From contig NZ_LIVT01000013.1 of NCBI RefSeq assembly GCF_001905905.1, forward strand, positions 62,001 to 126,000: a stretch of DNA of 64,000 nucleotides, given 5' to 3'. How positions within the stretch are numbered: position 1 is the first letter of the stretch; each line of letters opens with the position of its first letter. The DNA is from Streptomyces sp. CB02366 (lineage in GTDB: Bacteria > Actinomycetota > Actinomycetes > Streptomycetales > Streptomycetaceae). The notes beneath the pieces are model-generated. The model made no database searches, had not been told where the DNA came from, and worked only from the letters and a program-made list of their open reading frames with translations. Shown in pieces: positions 29,861-38,798 of this stretch. A program made the position numbers and the translations under genes.

Positions 29861-30682
29861 CTATTGTTCCACGGCGGGGGGCCTGCGCCAAAATCGGCCG
29901 CCGGGCTCCGGCGCGAAGCCGAGGATGGACAGGATCTCGCGGTCCTTCTTGTCGAAGGCGCTCGCCTCGCACCGCTCGATCAGGTCGGGCCGGTTGAGGG
30001 CGGTCCGGGCGAACGCCTGGTCCCGCCGCCAGCGCGCGATCTTCCCGTGGTGCCCGCTGAGCAGGACGTCCGGGATCGTACGGCCACGCCACTGGGGCGG
30101 CTTGGTGTAGACGGGGCCCTCCAGGAGATCGGCCATCGCGCCCGGGGCGAAGGAGTCGTCCCGGTGGGACTCGGCGTTGCCGAGGACGCCGGGCAGCAGC
30201 CGGGCCACCGCCTCCGTGATCACCAGGACGGCCGCTTCCCCGCCGGCCAGCACGTAGTCCCCGATGGAGACCTCGACGACGCGCAGCCGGGTGGCGTACT
30301 CGTCGATCACCCGGCGGTCGATGCCCTCGTACCGTGCCGGGGTGAAGACGAGCCACGGCTCGGCGGAGAGCTCCACGGCGAGTTCCTGGGTGAAGGGCCG
30401 GCCGCTGGGCGTGGGGACGACCAGGACCGGGGAGTGCGCCCCGGCCTCGTAGCCGTCGGCCAGGGCCTCGTCCAGGGCGTCGCCCCAGGGCTCGGTCTTC
30501 ATGACCATGCCGGGGCCGCCGCCGTAGGGGGTGTCGTCGACCGTGTTGTGCCGGTCGTACGTCCACTCCCGCAGATCGTGGACGTGGACGTCCAGTACGC
30601 CGCGGGCGCGGGCCTTGCCGACCAGGGAGACGTTCAGCGGTTCCAGGTACTCCGGGAAGATCGTGACGACGTCGAGCCGCAT
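29861..30682 (-). CDS. trmD: tRNA (guanine-37-N1)-methyltransferase
   Basis: This is a 273-residue SPOUT-class enzyme that methylates G37 of tRNAs and so prevents frameshifting. The SAM-binding trefoil-knot motifs are present (YGGGPGMVMKTEP, then SIGDYVLAGGEAAVLVI), followed by the C-terminal tRNA-binding region (FARTALNRPDLIERCE). The ATG at 30680-30682 overlaps the rimM stop by one base. Confidence 0.97.
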   Translation of the reverse strand: MRLDVVTIFPEYLEPLNVSLVGKARARGVLDVHVHDLREWTYDRHNTVDDTPYGGGPGMVMKTEPWGDALDEALADGYEAGAHSPVLVVPTPSGRPFTQELAVELSAEPWLVFTPARYEGIDRRVIDEYATRLRVVEVSIGDYVLAGGEAAVLVITEAVARLLPGVLGNAESHRDDSFAPGAMADLLEGPVYTKPPQWRGRTIPDVLLSGHHGKIARWRRDQAFARTALNRPDLIERCEASAFDKKDREILSILGFAPEPGGRFWRRPPAVEQ

Positions 30683-31293
30683 CAGGCGTCGCCCCTCGAC
30701 CCCTCGCCGGCGTCCCCGGGGGCCTTCCCGGTGTCCTCGGCGGGGCCTTCCTCCTCCTCGCGGGCGGAGGCGATCACGGCCTCGCTCTCGTCGATCAGGC
30801 CGGGCGGCGGGGTGATGACCGCGCGCTGCTCCTCCAGGTCGATCTCGGTGACGATCTCCTCGACGAAGGGGATCATCACCTCGCTGCCGTCGGGGCGCTC
30901 CACGATGAACAGGTCCTGCGAGGGCAGGTGGGAGATTTCGGTGATCCGGCCGATCGCGGTGCCGTCGGCGAGCACCACGTCCAGGTCGATCAGCTGGTGG
31001 TCGTAGAACTCGTCCTCCTCCTCGGGGAGTTCCTCCGGGTCCACCTCGGCGATCAGCAGGGTGTTGCGCAGCGCCTCGGCGGCGGTGCGGTCGCGCACGC
31101 CCTCGAAGCGCAGCAGGAGCCTGCCGCTGTGGACCCGGCCGGCCTCGATCGTCAGCGGGCCCGTCGCCGCCGGTTCGGTGGCCAGGACGGCGCCGGGGCC
31201 GAGCCGCAGTTCCGGCTCGTCCGTTCGTACCTCGACGGTGACCTCGCCCTTGATGCCGTGGGCGCGGCCGATCCGCGCGACTACCAACTGCAC
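30682..31293 (-). CDS. rimM: 16S rRNA processing protein RimM
   Basis: RimM assists 30S maturation around S19. The 203-residue product has the N-terminal domain (VVARIGRAHGIKGEVTVEVR) and the PRC-barrel (DHQLIDLDVVLADGTAIGRI), followed by an acidic tail of about 35 residues. The GTG at 31291-31293 has GGAGAAC upstream and gives the standard N-terminus; the open frame reaches far upstream without similarity. It is coupled to trmD by a one-base overlap. Confidence 0.95.
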   Translation of the reverse strand: MQLVVARIGRAHGIKGEVTVEVRTDEPELRLGPGAVLATEPAATGPLTIEAGRVHSGRLLLRFEGVRDRTAAEALRNTLLIAEVDPEELPEEEDEFYDHQLIDLDVVLADGTAIGRITEISHLPSQDLFIVERPDGSEVMIPFVEEIVTEIDLEEQRAVITPPPGLIDESEAVIASAREEEEGPAEDTGKAPGDAGEGSRGDA

Positions 31294-31418
31294 GCTGTTC
31301 TCCGATTGGTGGGGTGGGGGCGTCGATCCGTCGCGCGGAGACGTCCCGGTGGCCGACGACAAAGGCCGGGGACGGCCCGAAGGCCCTCCCCGGCCCTGGC
31401 CGGTGTTCAACTCGCCGT

Positions 31419-31658
31419 TCAGCGAACCTGGTCCACGTCGACGAGGTCGACCCGGATACCGCGGCCGCCGATGGCGCCCACGACCGTACGCAGGGCGCGA
31501 GCGGTGCGGCCGTTGCGGCCGATCACCTTGCCGAGGTCCTCGGGGTGGACCCGGACCTCCAGCACGCGCCCGCGCCGCAGGGTGCGCTCGGCAACCTGCA
31601 CGTCGTCGGGGTTGTCGACGATGCCCTTCACGAGGTGCTCGAGAGCCTCCTCGAGCAT
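31419..31658 (-). CDS. khpA: KH-domain RNA-binding protein KhpA
   Basis: This is a 79-residue single KH domain with the GxxG loop (IGRNGRTA) and the flanking VLEVRVHPEDLGKV. KhpA binds RNA widely and works with KhpB in other Gram-positive bacteria. The start ATG lies 2 bp after the rpsP stop, the usual place between rpsP and rimM. Confidence 0.93.
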   Translation of the reverse strand: MLEEALEHLVKGIVDNPDDVQVAERTLRRGRVLEVRVHPEDLGKVIGRNGRTARALRTVVGAIGGRGIRVDLVDVDQVR

Positions 31659-31660
31659 GC

Positions 31661-32101
31661 TCAGGCCTCGGTCGACTCGGTGGACGCGGCAGCGTCGGCC
31701 GCCTCGTCCGCCTTCTTGTCGGACTTCTTGGCCTTGGGCGTGATGGCCTCGCCCTTGGCCTCGTCGCCGTCCGCGGACAGCGCCTCGAACAGCGCGCGCT
31801 TGTCGGCCTTGGGCTCCGGCTGGAGCAGCGGCGCGGGGGCCGGGAGGCCCTTGTGGGCCTGCCAGTCACCGGTGAGCTTCAGGATCGCGAGAACCGGCTC
31901 GGTCGGCTGGGCGCCGACGGACAGCCAGTACTGCGCGCGCTCCGAGTTGACCTCGATGCGCGAAGGGTTCTGCACCGGGTGGTACAGGCCGATCTCCTCG
32001 ATGGCCCGGCCGTCACGGCGGGTACGGGAGTCGGCGACGACGATGCGGTAGTGAGGCGAACGGATCTTGCCCAGACGCTTCAGCTTGATCTTGACTGCCA
32101 C
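31661..32101 (-). CDS. rpsP: 30S ribosomal protein S16
   Basis: This is a 146-residue S16. The core (VKIKLKRLGKIRSPHYRIVV, EEIGLYHPVQNPSRIEVNSE) is followed by a Lys/Ala/Glu-rich tail of about 45 residues typical of Streptomyces. The GTG at 32099-32101 gives the start V-A-V-K-I. The open frame upstream (90 codons) has no similarity. It heads the rpsP-khpA-rimM-trmD-rplS unit. Confidence 0.96.
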   Translation of the reverse strand: MAVKIKLKRLGKIRSPHYRIVVADSRTRRDGRAIEEIGLYHPVQNPSRIEVNSERAQYWLSVGAQPTEPVLAILKLTGDWQAHKGLPAPAPLLQPEPKADKRALFEALSADGDEAKGEAITPKAKKSDKKADEAADAAASTESTEA

Positions 32102-32259
32102 GGAAGTGGTGTCTCCTGGTCTCTGACGTGGTTGGGCACAACGAAGATGCCACGTGGGGTTGCGGTACTCGGAGTGCCCGATGGACGCGTCAGCCGGAGG
32201 AGAGAGGGGTCCTGTGCGGCTGTCGAGTACAGCTAGCCATTGTGCCACACCCCGTCGGC

Positions 32260-32853
32260 TCACCCCACCGCGACCGCCGCTTCCGGGATGCGGAACGGCT
32301 TGCCGCAGCCGCCGCAGACGATCGGCGCCTGCGCCAGGACCGAGGGGACGACGCGGACGTTGCGTCCGCACTCGCAGACGGCCTTGACCCGCACGCCGCC
32401 CCCGGAGGAACCGTGCCGGGCGGCGGGACCGCGGAAGGAGCGCTTGGTGTCCGCGGCGGTGGCGACGGTGTGCGCCTTGAGGGCGCGCTGCAGCCGTTCG
32501 GTGGTCGGACGGTACCGGCGCTTGGCTTCCGGATTCAGCGTGACCAGCGAGAATCCGCTGCTGGGGTGGGGTTCCTCGGCGTGATCGAGGCCCAGCTCCT
32601 CGGCGATCGCGAGGAAGCGTCGGTTGTGGTAGCGGCCGGCGCGGGAGGTGTCTCGGACTCCTCTCGCGGCGGCGATGCCGTGGACTGCCTCATGGAGCAG
32701 TCGCTCGAAGGAGAGCTCGGCGCCACAGGCGGACGAGGACTCTCCGATCAGGGACTCGGGCGCGGCGAGATCGGGCAGCTCGGGGTGGTACCGCTGAATG
32801 TCGGCCCACGCCTGTGCCAGCTCTGCGGCAAGTACAGGTGGTGTCGTGCTCAC
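32260..32853 (-). CDS. SprT-like zinc metalloprotease-type protein
   Basis: This is a 197-residue protein with a zinc-protease motif H-E-x-x-H (HEAVH, His54-His58) in a helix, followed by a downstream His-rich stretch (GRYHNRRFLAIAEELG) and a C-terminal zinc ribbon (CECGRNVRV and CGGCGKPF). This order is that of SprT-like proteases, which in eukaryotes cut DNA-protein crosslinks. No membrane segment or signal peptide is seen, so it should be cytoplasmic. The specific target is unknown. Confidence 0.75.
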   Translation of the reverse strand: MSTTPPVLAAELAQAWADIQRYHPELPDLAAPESLIGESSSACGAELSFERLLHEAVHGIAAARGVRDTSRAGRYHNRRFLAIAEELGLDHAEEPHPSSGFSLVTLNPEAKRRYRPTTERLQRALKAHTVATAADTKRSFRGPAARHGSSGGGVRVKAVCECGRNVRVVPSVLAQAPIVCGGCGKPFRIPEAAVAVG

Positions 32854-33302
32854 GTCGTGACAACGAGCCCGAGTGCTCCGGTGTTCCTATTCCGGGGCAT
32901 CCCAAATAATTTGCACGTACCAGTCAGTCGCCCTTGATGCGTCCGGACGAGGGCGGGTACGCCGAACTGCGGAGAAGACGCACAGCTCACACCAAGGTGG
33001 TGCACAGCGTGCGGTACGCCGGGGGCTCGTGCGCACGGCGCGCGGACGGTCGGCGCGCCGGGCGAATCCGCCCGGAAGACTACCCGTGCCACCGCTCGAC
33101 GTGCCCGGCACGGCGTGTCGGGTAAGACTGGTCGAAGAGCATCGTGGGACGGGGCGCACGACCGGGGCACGCAAGCACTGCTCCACAACCCCTGGACGGG
33201 ACGGCGGATGCGCAGTTCTCTGACTACGGGGTGCGGAACACCCGCACACGGGGGACGTTCACTCGGGCACGACCGACCTCTTGGCGGATTGGGGAACTTT
33301 CC
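32854..33302. other. 449-bp divergent intergenic region
   Basis: This gap lies between the SprT-like gene (leftward) and the methyltransferase gene (rightward). It must hold promoters for both. Sequence is less GC-rich near 32880-32930 (CCCAAATAATTTGCACGTAC), a good candidate for a promoter region of the leftward gene. No stable hairpin, repeat or coding region was identified. Confidence 0.35.
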
Positions 33303-34187
33303 ATGACACCAACGCTCGTCCGGAACCAGCCGTACGCGGACGCCTCCGCGTCGGGGGACGCCGGTACCCGCGCACGCGACTGGGCCGAGATCCAGGAACG
33401 CATGCTCGCCCCCCTCCACGAAGCGGTGTACGAGCGGATGGAGGTGGGGGCCGGTACCCGGATGCTCGCCCTGGGCTGCGGCTCGGGCCTCGCGATGCTC
33501 GTCGCGGCGGCCCGGGGGGCGCACGTCACCGGTGTGGACTCCGACCGGGAGCGCCTGGCGCTCGCCCGCGCGCGGCTGCTGCCCGGGGCCGACTGGGAGG
33601 ACGCGCCCGCGCACCCCCCGCATCCGGCCGGCGGCCGGGCCCGGCTGCTGGAGGACGGGCGGCCCGCCCCCGTCGGCGCGGACGGCGCCCCGTACAACCT
33701 GATCACGGTGTTCGAGCCGATCGGCTGCGCGGCCGGGGACTCGGAGGGGCTGGTGCCGGCCCTGCGGGCGGCCGTCCCCCTGGCCGTCCGGGGCGCCTCC
33801 GTGGTGCTGACCGGCTGGGGTCCGCCGGAGCGCTGCGCGACGGCGGACGTGCTGCGGGTGGCGGCCCGGCTGGCGGATTCGGCGCGGCCGACGCGTACGG
33901 AACCCGGCAGGTGGCGGCCCACGCTCCGGGACGACCTGGAGGACGTGGCGGCGCGCGCGGGGCTGCGGCCGGACGGTTCGGGGCGGGTGTCCTGCCCGTT
34001 CGGTTACGCGGACGTGGGCAGCGCGGTGCGCGGGCTGCTGTCCACGGGGCTGTTCGACGCCGCCGTGCGGGCCACGGACCGTTCGCAGGTGGAGAAGGAG
34101 GTCGCGGAGGCCCTGCACCCGCACCGGCGGCCGGACGGCACGGTGTGGATGCCGAACGTCTTCCGCTATCTGGTCTGCGTGACGTGA
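33303..34187 (+). CDS. class I SAM-dependent methyltransferase
   Basis: This is a 294-residue protein. The SAM-binding loop (MLALGCGSGLAMLVAAARGA) and the acidic end of strand 2 (VTGVDSDRERLALARARLL) are clear. No substrate-specific motif was recognised. The ATG at 33303 is preceded by GGGGAAC and gives MTPTLVRNQP; the open frame extends 53 codons upstream into the intergenic region. It is convergent with ffh, separated by a strong terminator. A conserved Streptomyces gene of unknown role. Confidence 0.82.
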   Translation: MTPTLVRNQPYADASASGDAGTRARDWAEIQERMLAPLHEAVYERMEVGAGTRMLALGCGSGLAMLVAAARGAHVTGVDSDRERLALARARLLPGADWEDAPAHPPHPAGGRARLLEDGRPAPVGADGAPYNLITVFEPIGCAAGDSEGLVPALRAAVPLAVRGASVVLTGWGPPERCATADVLRVAARLADSARPTRTEPGRWRPTLRDDLEDVAARAGLRPDGSGRVSCPFGYADVGSAVRGLLSTGLFDAAVRATDRSQVEKEVAEALHPHRRPDGTVWMPNVFRYLVCVT

Positions 34188-34238
34188 GCCTCCGCCGGGC
34201 GTGAGCGTCCGCGCGGCCCCGCCGGGGCCGTGCGCCGG

Positions 34239-34284
34239 ACACGCGTGAGGGGCGCCCTCTCCCGAAGCCGCCCCTCACGCGTGT
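34239..34284. terminator. bidirectional terminator between the methyltransferase gene and ffh
   Basis: Perfect 16-bp arms (34239-34254 and 34269-34284; ACACGCGTGAGGGGCG and its complement) with a 14-nt loop lie between two convergent genes, 51 bp after the methyltransferase stop and 13 bp before the ffh stop. Confidence 0.8.
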
Positions 34285-34297
34285 GGCGTCGTGGCCG

Positions 34298-35851
34298 CTA
34301 CATGAACTTCTTGAACTCGTCCGGCAGCTCGAAGTTCTTGGCGTCCTGGCCGGCGGGCAGTCCGAGCGCGCCGCCGTTCTGGGCCGCCTGCTCGCGGCGG
34401 GCCGCCGCGGCCTGCTCCTCGGCCTTGCGCTTCATGGGGTTGCCGCTCTTGCGCTTGCCCTTGGCCTGCTTGACCTGCTTCTTCTGCCGGCCGGGGCCGC
34501 CGCCCATCCCGGGCATCCCCGGCATGCCCGGCATGCCGCCGCCCTGGGCCATCTTCGACATCATCTTGCGGGCCTCGAAGAAGCGCTCCACCAGGCTCTT
34601 GACCACGGAGACCTCGACGCCCGCGCCCTTGGCGATACGGGCCCGGCGCGAACCGTTGATGATCGTCGGCTCGGCGCGCTCCTTGGGCGTCATCGACTTG
34701 ATGATCGCGGCGGTGCGGTCGATGTCGCGCTCGTCGATGTTGTTGATCTGGTCCTTGATCTGCCCCATGCCGGGCAGCATCCCGAGCAGCTTGGAGATGG
34801 AGCCCATCTTGCGGACCTGCTCCATCTGGGCCAGGAAGTCGTCGAGGGTGAAGTCCTTCCCACCCTTGCTCGACTGGAGCTTGGAGGCCATTTTGGCGGC
34901 CTCTTCCTGGCTGAACGTCTTCTCCGCCTGCTCGATCAGGGTGAGCAGGTCACCCATGTCGAGGATGCGGGAGGCCATCCGGTCCGGGTGGAACGCGTCG
35001 AAGTCCTCCAGCTTCTCGCCGTTCGACGCGAACATGATCTGCTTGCCCGTGACATGGGCGATCGACAGGGCCGCACCGCCGCGGGCGTCGCCGTCGAGCT
35101 TGGAGAGCACCACGCCGTCGAAGCCGACGCCGTCGCGGAAGGACTCGGCGGTGTTGACCGCGTCCTGACCGATCATCGCGTCGACGACGAAGAGGATCTC
35201 GTCGGGGCTGACGGCGTCGCGGATGTCCGCGGCCTGCCGCATCAGCTCCTGGTCGATGCCGAGACGGCCGGCGGTGTCGACGATCACGATGTCGTGGACC
35301 TTGGCCTTGGCGAACTCGATGGAGTCCTTGGCGACCTGGACCGGGTCGCCGACGCCGTTGCCCGGCTCGGGGGCGTACACCGCGACGCCGGCGCGTTCGG
35401 CGACGACGCTCAGCTGGTTGACGGCGTTGGGGCGCTGGAGGTCGCAGGCGACGAGCAGCGGGGAGTGGCCCTGGCCCTTGAGCCAGAGGCCGAGCTTTCC
35501 GGCGAGCGTCGTCTTACCGGCGCCCTGGAGGCCGGCGAGCATGATCACGGTGGGGGCGGTCTTGGCGAACCGCAGCCGCCGGGTCTCGCCGCCGAGGATG
35601 GAGACGAGCTCCTCGTTGACGATCTTGACGACCTGCTGCGCGGGGTTCAGCGCCTGGGAGACCTCGGCGCTGCGCGCCCGCTCCTTCACGTTGGCGATGA
35701 AGGCCCGGACCACGGGCAGGGCGACGTCGGCTTCCAGCAGGGCGATACGGATCTCGCGTGCCGTGGCGTCGATGTCCGCCTCGGACAAGCGGCCCTTGCC
35801 CCTGAGGTTCTTGAAAGTCGCGCTAAGGCGGTCGGAGAGAGTATCGAACAC
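34298..35851 (-). CDS. ffh: signal recognition particle protein Ffh
   Basis: Ffh is the GTPase that binds signal sequences and the 4.5S RNA. The 517-residue product has an N domain, a G domain (GLQGAGKTTLAGKLG, DTAGRLGID, TKLDGDARGG) and the Met-rich M domain, which ends in a Gly/Met/Pro-rich repeat (GMPGMPGMPGMGGGPG) and a basic tail. Length is typical of Streptomyces. It is convergent with the upstream methyltransferase and 38 bp downstream of glnD. Its receptor FtsY is encoded in the same window. Confidence 0.97.
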   Translation of the reverse strand: MFDTLSDRLSATFKNLRGKGRLSEADIDATAREIRIALLEADVALPVVRAFIANVKERARSAEVSQALNPAQQVVKIVNEELVSILGGETRRLRFAKTAPTVIMLAGLQGAGKTTLAGKLGLWLKGQGHSPLLVACDLQRPNAVNQLSVVAERAGVAVYAPEPGNGVGDPVQVAKDSIEFAKAKVHDIVIVDTAGRLGIDQELMRQAADIRDAVSPDEILFVVDAMIGQDAVNTAESFRDGVGFDGVVLSKLDGDARGGAALSIAHVTGKQIMFASNGEKLEDFDAFHPDRMASRILDMGDLLTLIEQAEKTFSQEEAAKMASKLQSSKGGKDFTLDDFLAQMEQVRKMGSISKLLGMLPGMGQIKDQINNIDERDIDRTAAIIKSMTPKERAEPTIINGSRRARIAKGAGVEVSVVKSLVERFFEARKMMSKMAQGGGMPGMPGMPGMGGGPGRQKKQVKQAKGKRKSGNPMKRKAEEQAAAARREQAAQNGGALGLPAGQDAKNFELPDEFKKFM

Positions 35852-35889
35852 GGCGCTCGTCGGTCCTCAGGGTCGGGGGCGGGGGCTGG

Positions 35890-38430
35890 TCAATCGCCCT
35901 CCAGGGTATCCGGCCCCCGGACAACACCGAGCCCGCGCCCGGAACCCGCCGCACGAAGGCTGTCCGGACGCGGTCGGCCGAGGGCCTCCTCGACCTCCCG
36001 GGCCACCGCGGCGGCCCGTTCCGGAGGCAGCGGTTCCCCGTCCGCGCCGGTCACGTAGAAGGCGTCCACGGCGTTGGCGCCGAGGGTGGAGACATGGGCG
36101 CTCCGCACCCGTACCGCGCTCTCCTCCAAGGCCCGGCCGATCCGGTGCAGCAGGCCCGGGGCGTCCTGGGCGCGGACCTCGATGACGGTGGCGCGGCGGG
36201 AGCCCGCGGCGGCCACGGAGACCCGCGGCGGCGGGGCCTTGACCCCGCGCCTGCGGGGGTGGGCGGCCTCCCGTTCGGCGAGACGCGCCCGGATGTCCAG
36301 GGAGCCGTCCAGGGCGCGTACGAGGTCGGCGCGGAGGCGGGCGGCCTGCGGGAGGGCCCCGTACTCGGCGGCCACCCGCCAGGCGAGCAGCAGCAGGTCC
36401 GCCCGCTCCCCCACCTCGTCGGGCAGTTCCAGCGCGCGCAGGTCGGCGGAGCGCACGGTGAGGCGGTGCAGGGCCAGGACCCCTGCGGCGGCGGGCAGGA
36501 CGCCGGGGCGGTCGGGCAGGGCGATGAGGAGTTCGACGCCGACCGGCGCCGCCTCGCCGTCCCCGTGGGGTTCCTCGGCCCGGGTGCGCAGGGCGAGGAC
36601 GGGGCCGCCGGTGCGCAGGGCCTCGACGGCGAGGCGTTCGTGCTCGGCGCCGACTGCGCCCTCGACGGGCTCCTCGACGGGCTTCCCGGCGAGAACGGCC
36701 GCGACGCGTTCGACGAGGTCGGCGACGAGGGAGGCGCGCCAGGCGCTCCATGCGGCGGGCCCGGTGGCGAGCGCGTCGGCCTCGGTGAGGGCGTGCAGCA
36801 GCTCCAGGGTGGAGGCGTCGCCCACGGCCGCGGCGACCGCCCGCACGGTGGCGGGATCGTCGAGGTCGCGCCGGGTGGCGGTCTCGACGAGCAGCAGGTG
36901 GTGGCGTACGAGGGTGGCGACGACGCCGGCGTCCTGCTGGTCGAAGCCGATGCGGGCGGCCGTGTCGCGGGCGACGGCCTCGCCCGCCACGGAGTGGTCG
37001 CCGGGCCGGCCCTTGCCGATGTCGTGGAGGAGGGCGGCGACCAGGAGCAGGTCGGGGCGGTGGACGCGGCGGGTGAGGGAGGCGGCGCGGACGGCGGTCT
37101 CCACGAGATGCCGGTCGACGGTCCAGGTGTGGACGGGGTTGCGCTGGGGGCGGCAGTGGACGTGTTCCCAGGCGGGCAGCAGCCGGGTGACGATCCCTTC
37201 CGCCTCCAGCGCCTCCCAGACGGGGACGGTGGCCTCGCCCGCGCCGAGCAGGGTGATCAGTTCCTCGCGGGCCTCGGGGGGCCAGGGCACCGGCAGCGGC
37301 GGGGCGGTGGCCGCCAGGTGGCGTACGAGGTGGCGGGAGAGCGGGAGCCCGGCCTCGGCGGCTGCCGCGGCGGCGCGCAGGGCGAGGACGGGGTCGCGTT
37401 CGGGCCGGGCGGCGCGGGCGAGGACCACTTCGCCGTCCGCGTCCACCACGCCGTCGGCCAGGGGGGCGCGTTCGGGGGCCTGGGAGCCAAGGCCCCCGGT
37501 GAGCAGGGCGCGCAGCCTCGGGCGGGCGGAGCGGGCGCGCAGGACCCGCTCGACCTCGCGCCAGGTGACGTCGGTGGCGTACGAGACCGTCCGCGCGGCC
37601 TCGTAGACCTGGCGCAGCAGGGTGTCGGCGTCGGGCAGGCCCAGGGCTGCGGCGACCTGGTCCTGTTCCTGGAGGGCGAGGCGGTCGGTGGCGCGCCCGG
37701 TGGCGAGGTGGAGGGCGTCGCGGGCGTCGAGCAGGACCCGGCGGGCCCGGTCGAGGCCGTCGCGGGGGGCGTCCGCCACCCAGGAGGCGGCCACGGCGCG
37801 CAGGGCGGTGGCGTCGCGGAGTCCGCCGCGGGCCTCCTTGAGGTCGGGTTCCAGGAGGAACGGAAGCTCGCCCGCCCGCTCCGCGCGTTCCCGGCCGAGT
37901 TCCAGGAGGGCGGGGAGGCGCCGGGGGGCCTGGCCGCGCCAGTCGGCGAGAACCGCGGTGCGCAGGGAGGCGACGAGACCGAGGTCTCCGGCGACCGGGC
38001 GGGCGTCGAGCAGGCCGAGCTGGACCTTGAGGTCCTCGCCGGCGGTCTTCCGGGCCTCGCCGGGGGTGCGTACGGAGTGGTCGAGGGCGAGGCCCAGGTC
38101 CCAGACCGGGTACCAGAGGGCGTCCGCGAGGGCGGCGAGGGCCGCCGGGGCGGCGGCGCCGTCGTGCAGGAGGAGCAGGTCGAGGTCGCTGCGCGGGGAG
38201 AGCTCGCCCCGGCCGTAGCCGCCGACGGCGACGAGGGCGGCGCCGCGCACCCCGGTGCGGACGGCCGCGGCGGTGAACAGGCCGGTGAGCCAGTCGTCGG
38301 TGAGGCGGGCGAGGGCCGCACGGCGCGGCGGCCCGGAGCGTTCCTCCTGCTGGAGGAGGCGCAGCCGGGCCGCCGCGTAGCCGTGGGGCCCCGGGGCGTC
38401 GGTTCCGGTGGTCGTCTCGTTCCTCGTCAC
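35890..38430 (-). CDS. glnD: PII uridylyltransferase/adenylyltransferase GlnD
   Basis: This 846-residue nitrogen-sensing enzyme modifies the PII protein GlnK; in actinomycetes the modification is adenylylation of Tyr51. The nucleotidyltransferase motif (GGYGRGELSPRSDLDLLLL), an HD hydrolase domain (LLHDIGKG) and two C-terminal ACT-type regions (LIALPDRPGVLPAAAG, VRAQDAPGLLHRIGRALE) are in order. The GTG at 38428-38430 was chosen because the protein begins there (VTRNETTTG) just after glnK. It is the last gene of amtB-glnK-glnD. Confidence 0.95.
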   Translation of the reverse strand: MTRNETTTGTDAPGPHGYAAARLRLLQQEERSGPPRRAALARLTDDWLTGLFTAAAVRTGVRGAALVAVGGYGRGELSPRSDLDLLLLHDGAAAPAALAALADALWYPVWDLGLALDHSVRTPGEARKTAGEDLKVQLGLLDARPVAGDLGLVASLRTAVLADWRGQAPRRLPALLELGRERAERAGELPFLLEPDLKEARGGLRDATALRAVAASWVADAPRDGLDRARRVLLDARDALHLATGRATDRLALQEQDQVAAALGLPDADTLLRQVYEAARTVSYATDVTWREVERVLRARSARPRLRALLTGGLGSQAPERAPLADGVVDADGEVVLARAARPERDPVLALRAAAAAAEAGLPLSRHLVRHLAATAPPLPVPWPPEAREELITLLGAGEATVPVWEALEAEGIVTRLLPAWEHVHCRPQRNPVHTWTVDRHLVETAVRAASLTRRVHRPDLLLVAALLHDIGKGRPGDHSVAGEAVARDTAARIGFDQQDAGVVATLVRHHLLLVETATRRDLDDPATVRAVAAAVGDASTLELLHALTEADALATGPAAWSAWRASLVADLVERVAAVLAGKPVEEPVEGAVGAEHERLAVEALRTGGPVLALRTRAEEPHGDGEAAPVGVELLIALPDRPGVLPAAAGVLALHRLTVRSADLRALELPDEVGERADLLLLAWRVAAEYGALPQAARLRADLVRALDGSLDIRARLAEREAAHPRRRGVKAPPPRVSVAAAGSRRATVIEVRAQDAPGLLHRIGRALEESAVRVRSAHVSTLGANAVDAFYVTGADGEPLPPERAAAVAREVEEALGRPRPDSLRAAGSGRGLGVVRGPDTLEGD

Positions 38431-38459
38431 CCGGCTGCCTTCCGTGCGTGGATGGTCGG

Positions 38460-38798
38460 TCAGAGGGCGTCGGGGCCGCGCTCGCCGGTCCGGACGCGGA
38501 CGGCGGTGTCGACCGGGACGCTCCAGACCTTCCCGTCGCCGATCTTGCCGGTGCGGGCGGCCCTGACGACGACCTCGATGAGCTGGTCGGCGTCCTCGTC
38601 CTCGACGAGGACCTCGATGCGGATCTTGGGAACCAGGTCGACGGTGTACTCGGCGCCCCGGTAGACCTCGGTGTGGCCGCGCTGCCGCCCGTAACCGCTG
38701 GCCTCGGTGACGGTGAGCCCCTGGACGCCGAAGGCCTGGAGGGCCTCCTTGATCTCGTCCAGCCGGTGGGGCTTCACGACCGCGGTGATGAGCTTCAT
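38460..38798 (-). CDS. glnK: nitrogen regulatory PII protein GlnK
   Basis: This is a 112-residue trimeric PII signal protein that binds ATP, ADP and 2-oxoglutarate and controls AmtB. The T-loop has the modifiable Tyr51 (GAEYTVDL). The N-terminal MKLITAVVKPHRLDEIKEAL and the C-terminal region IGDGKVWSVPVDTAVRVRTG match the family. The ATG at 38796-38798 overlaps the amtB stop as ATGA, so PII and the transporter it regulates are coupled in translation. Confidence 0.97.
   Translation of the reverse strand: MKLITAVVKPHRLDEIKEALQAFGVQGLTVTEASGYGRQRGHTEVYRGAEYTVDLVPKIRIEVLVEDEDADQLIEVVVRAARTGKIGDGKVWSVPVDTAVRVRTGERGPDAL

Noticed and set aside
28010..31006. 998-codon plus-strand frame opposite sipX, sipW, rplS and trmD
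   Set aside because: It is antisense shadow across four conserved genes and has no domain of its own.
36094..38664. 856-codon plus-strand frame opposite glnD
   Set aside because: It is Gly/Ala/Arg-rich shadow coding with no recognisable motif; glnD on the other strand is clear.
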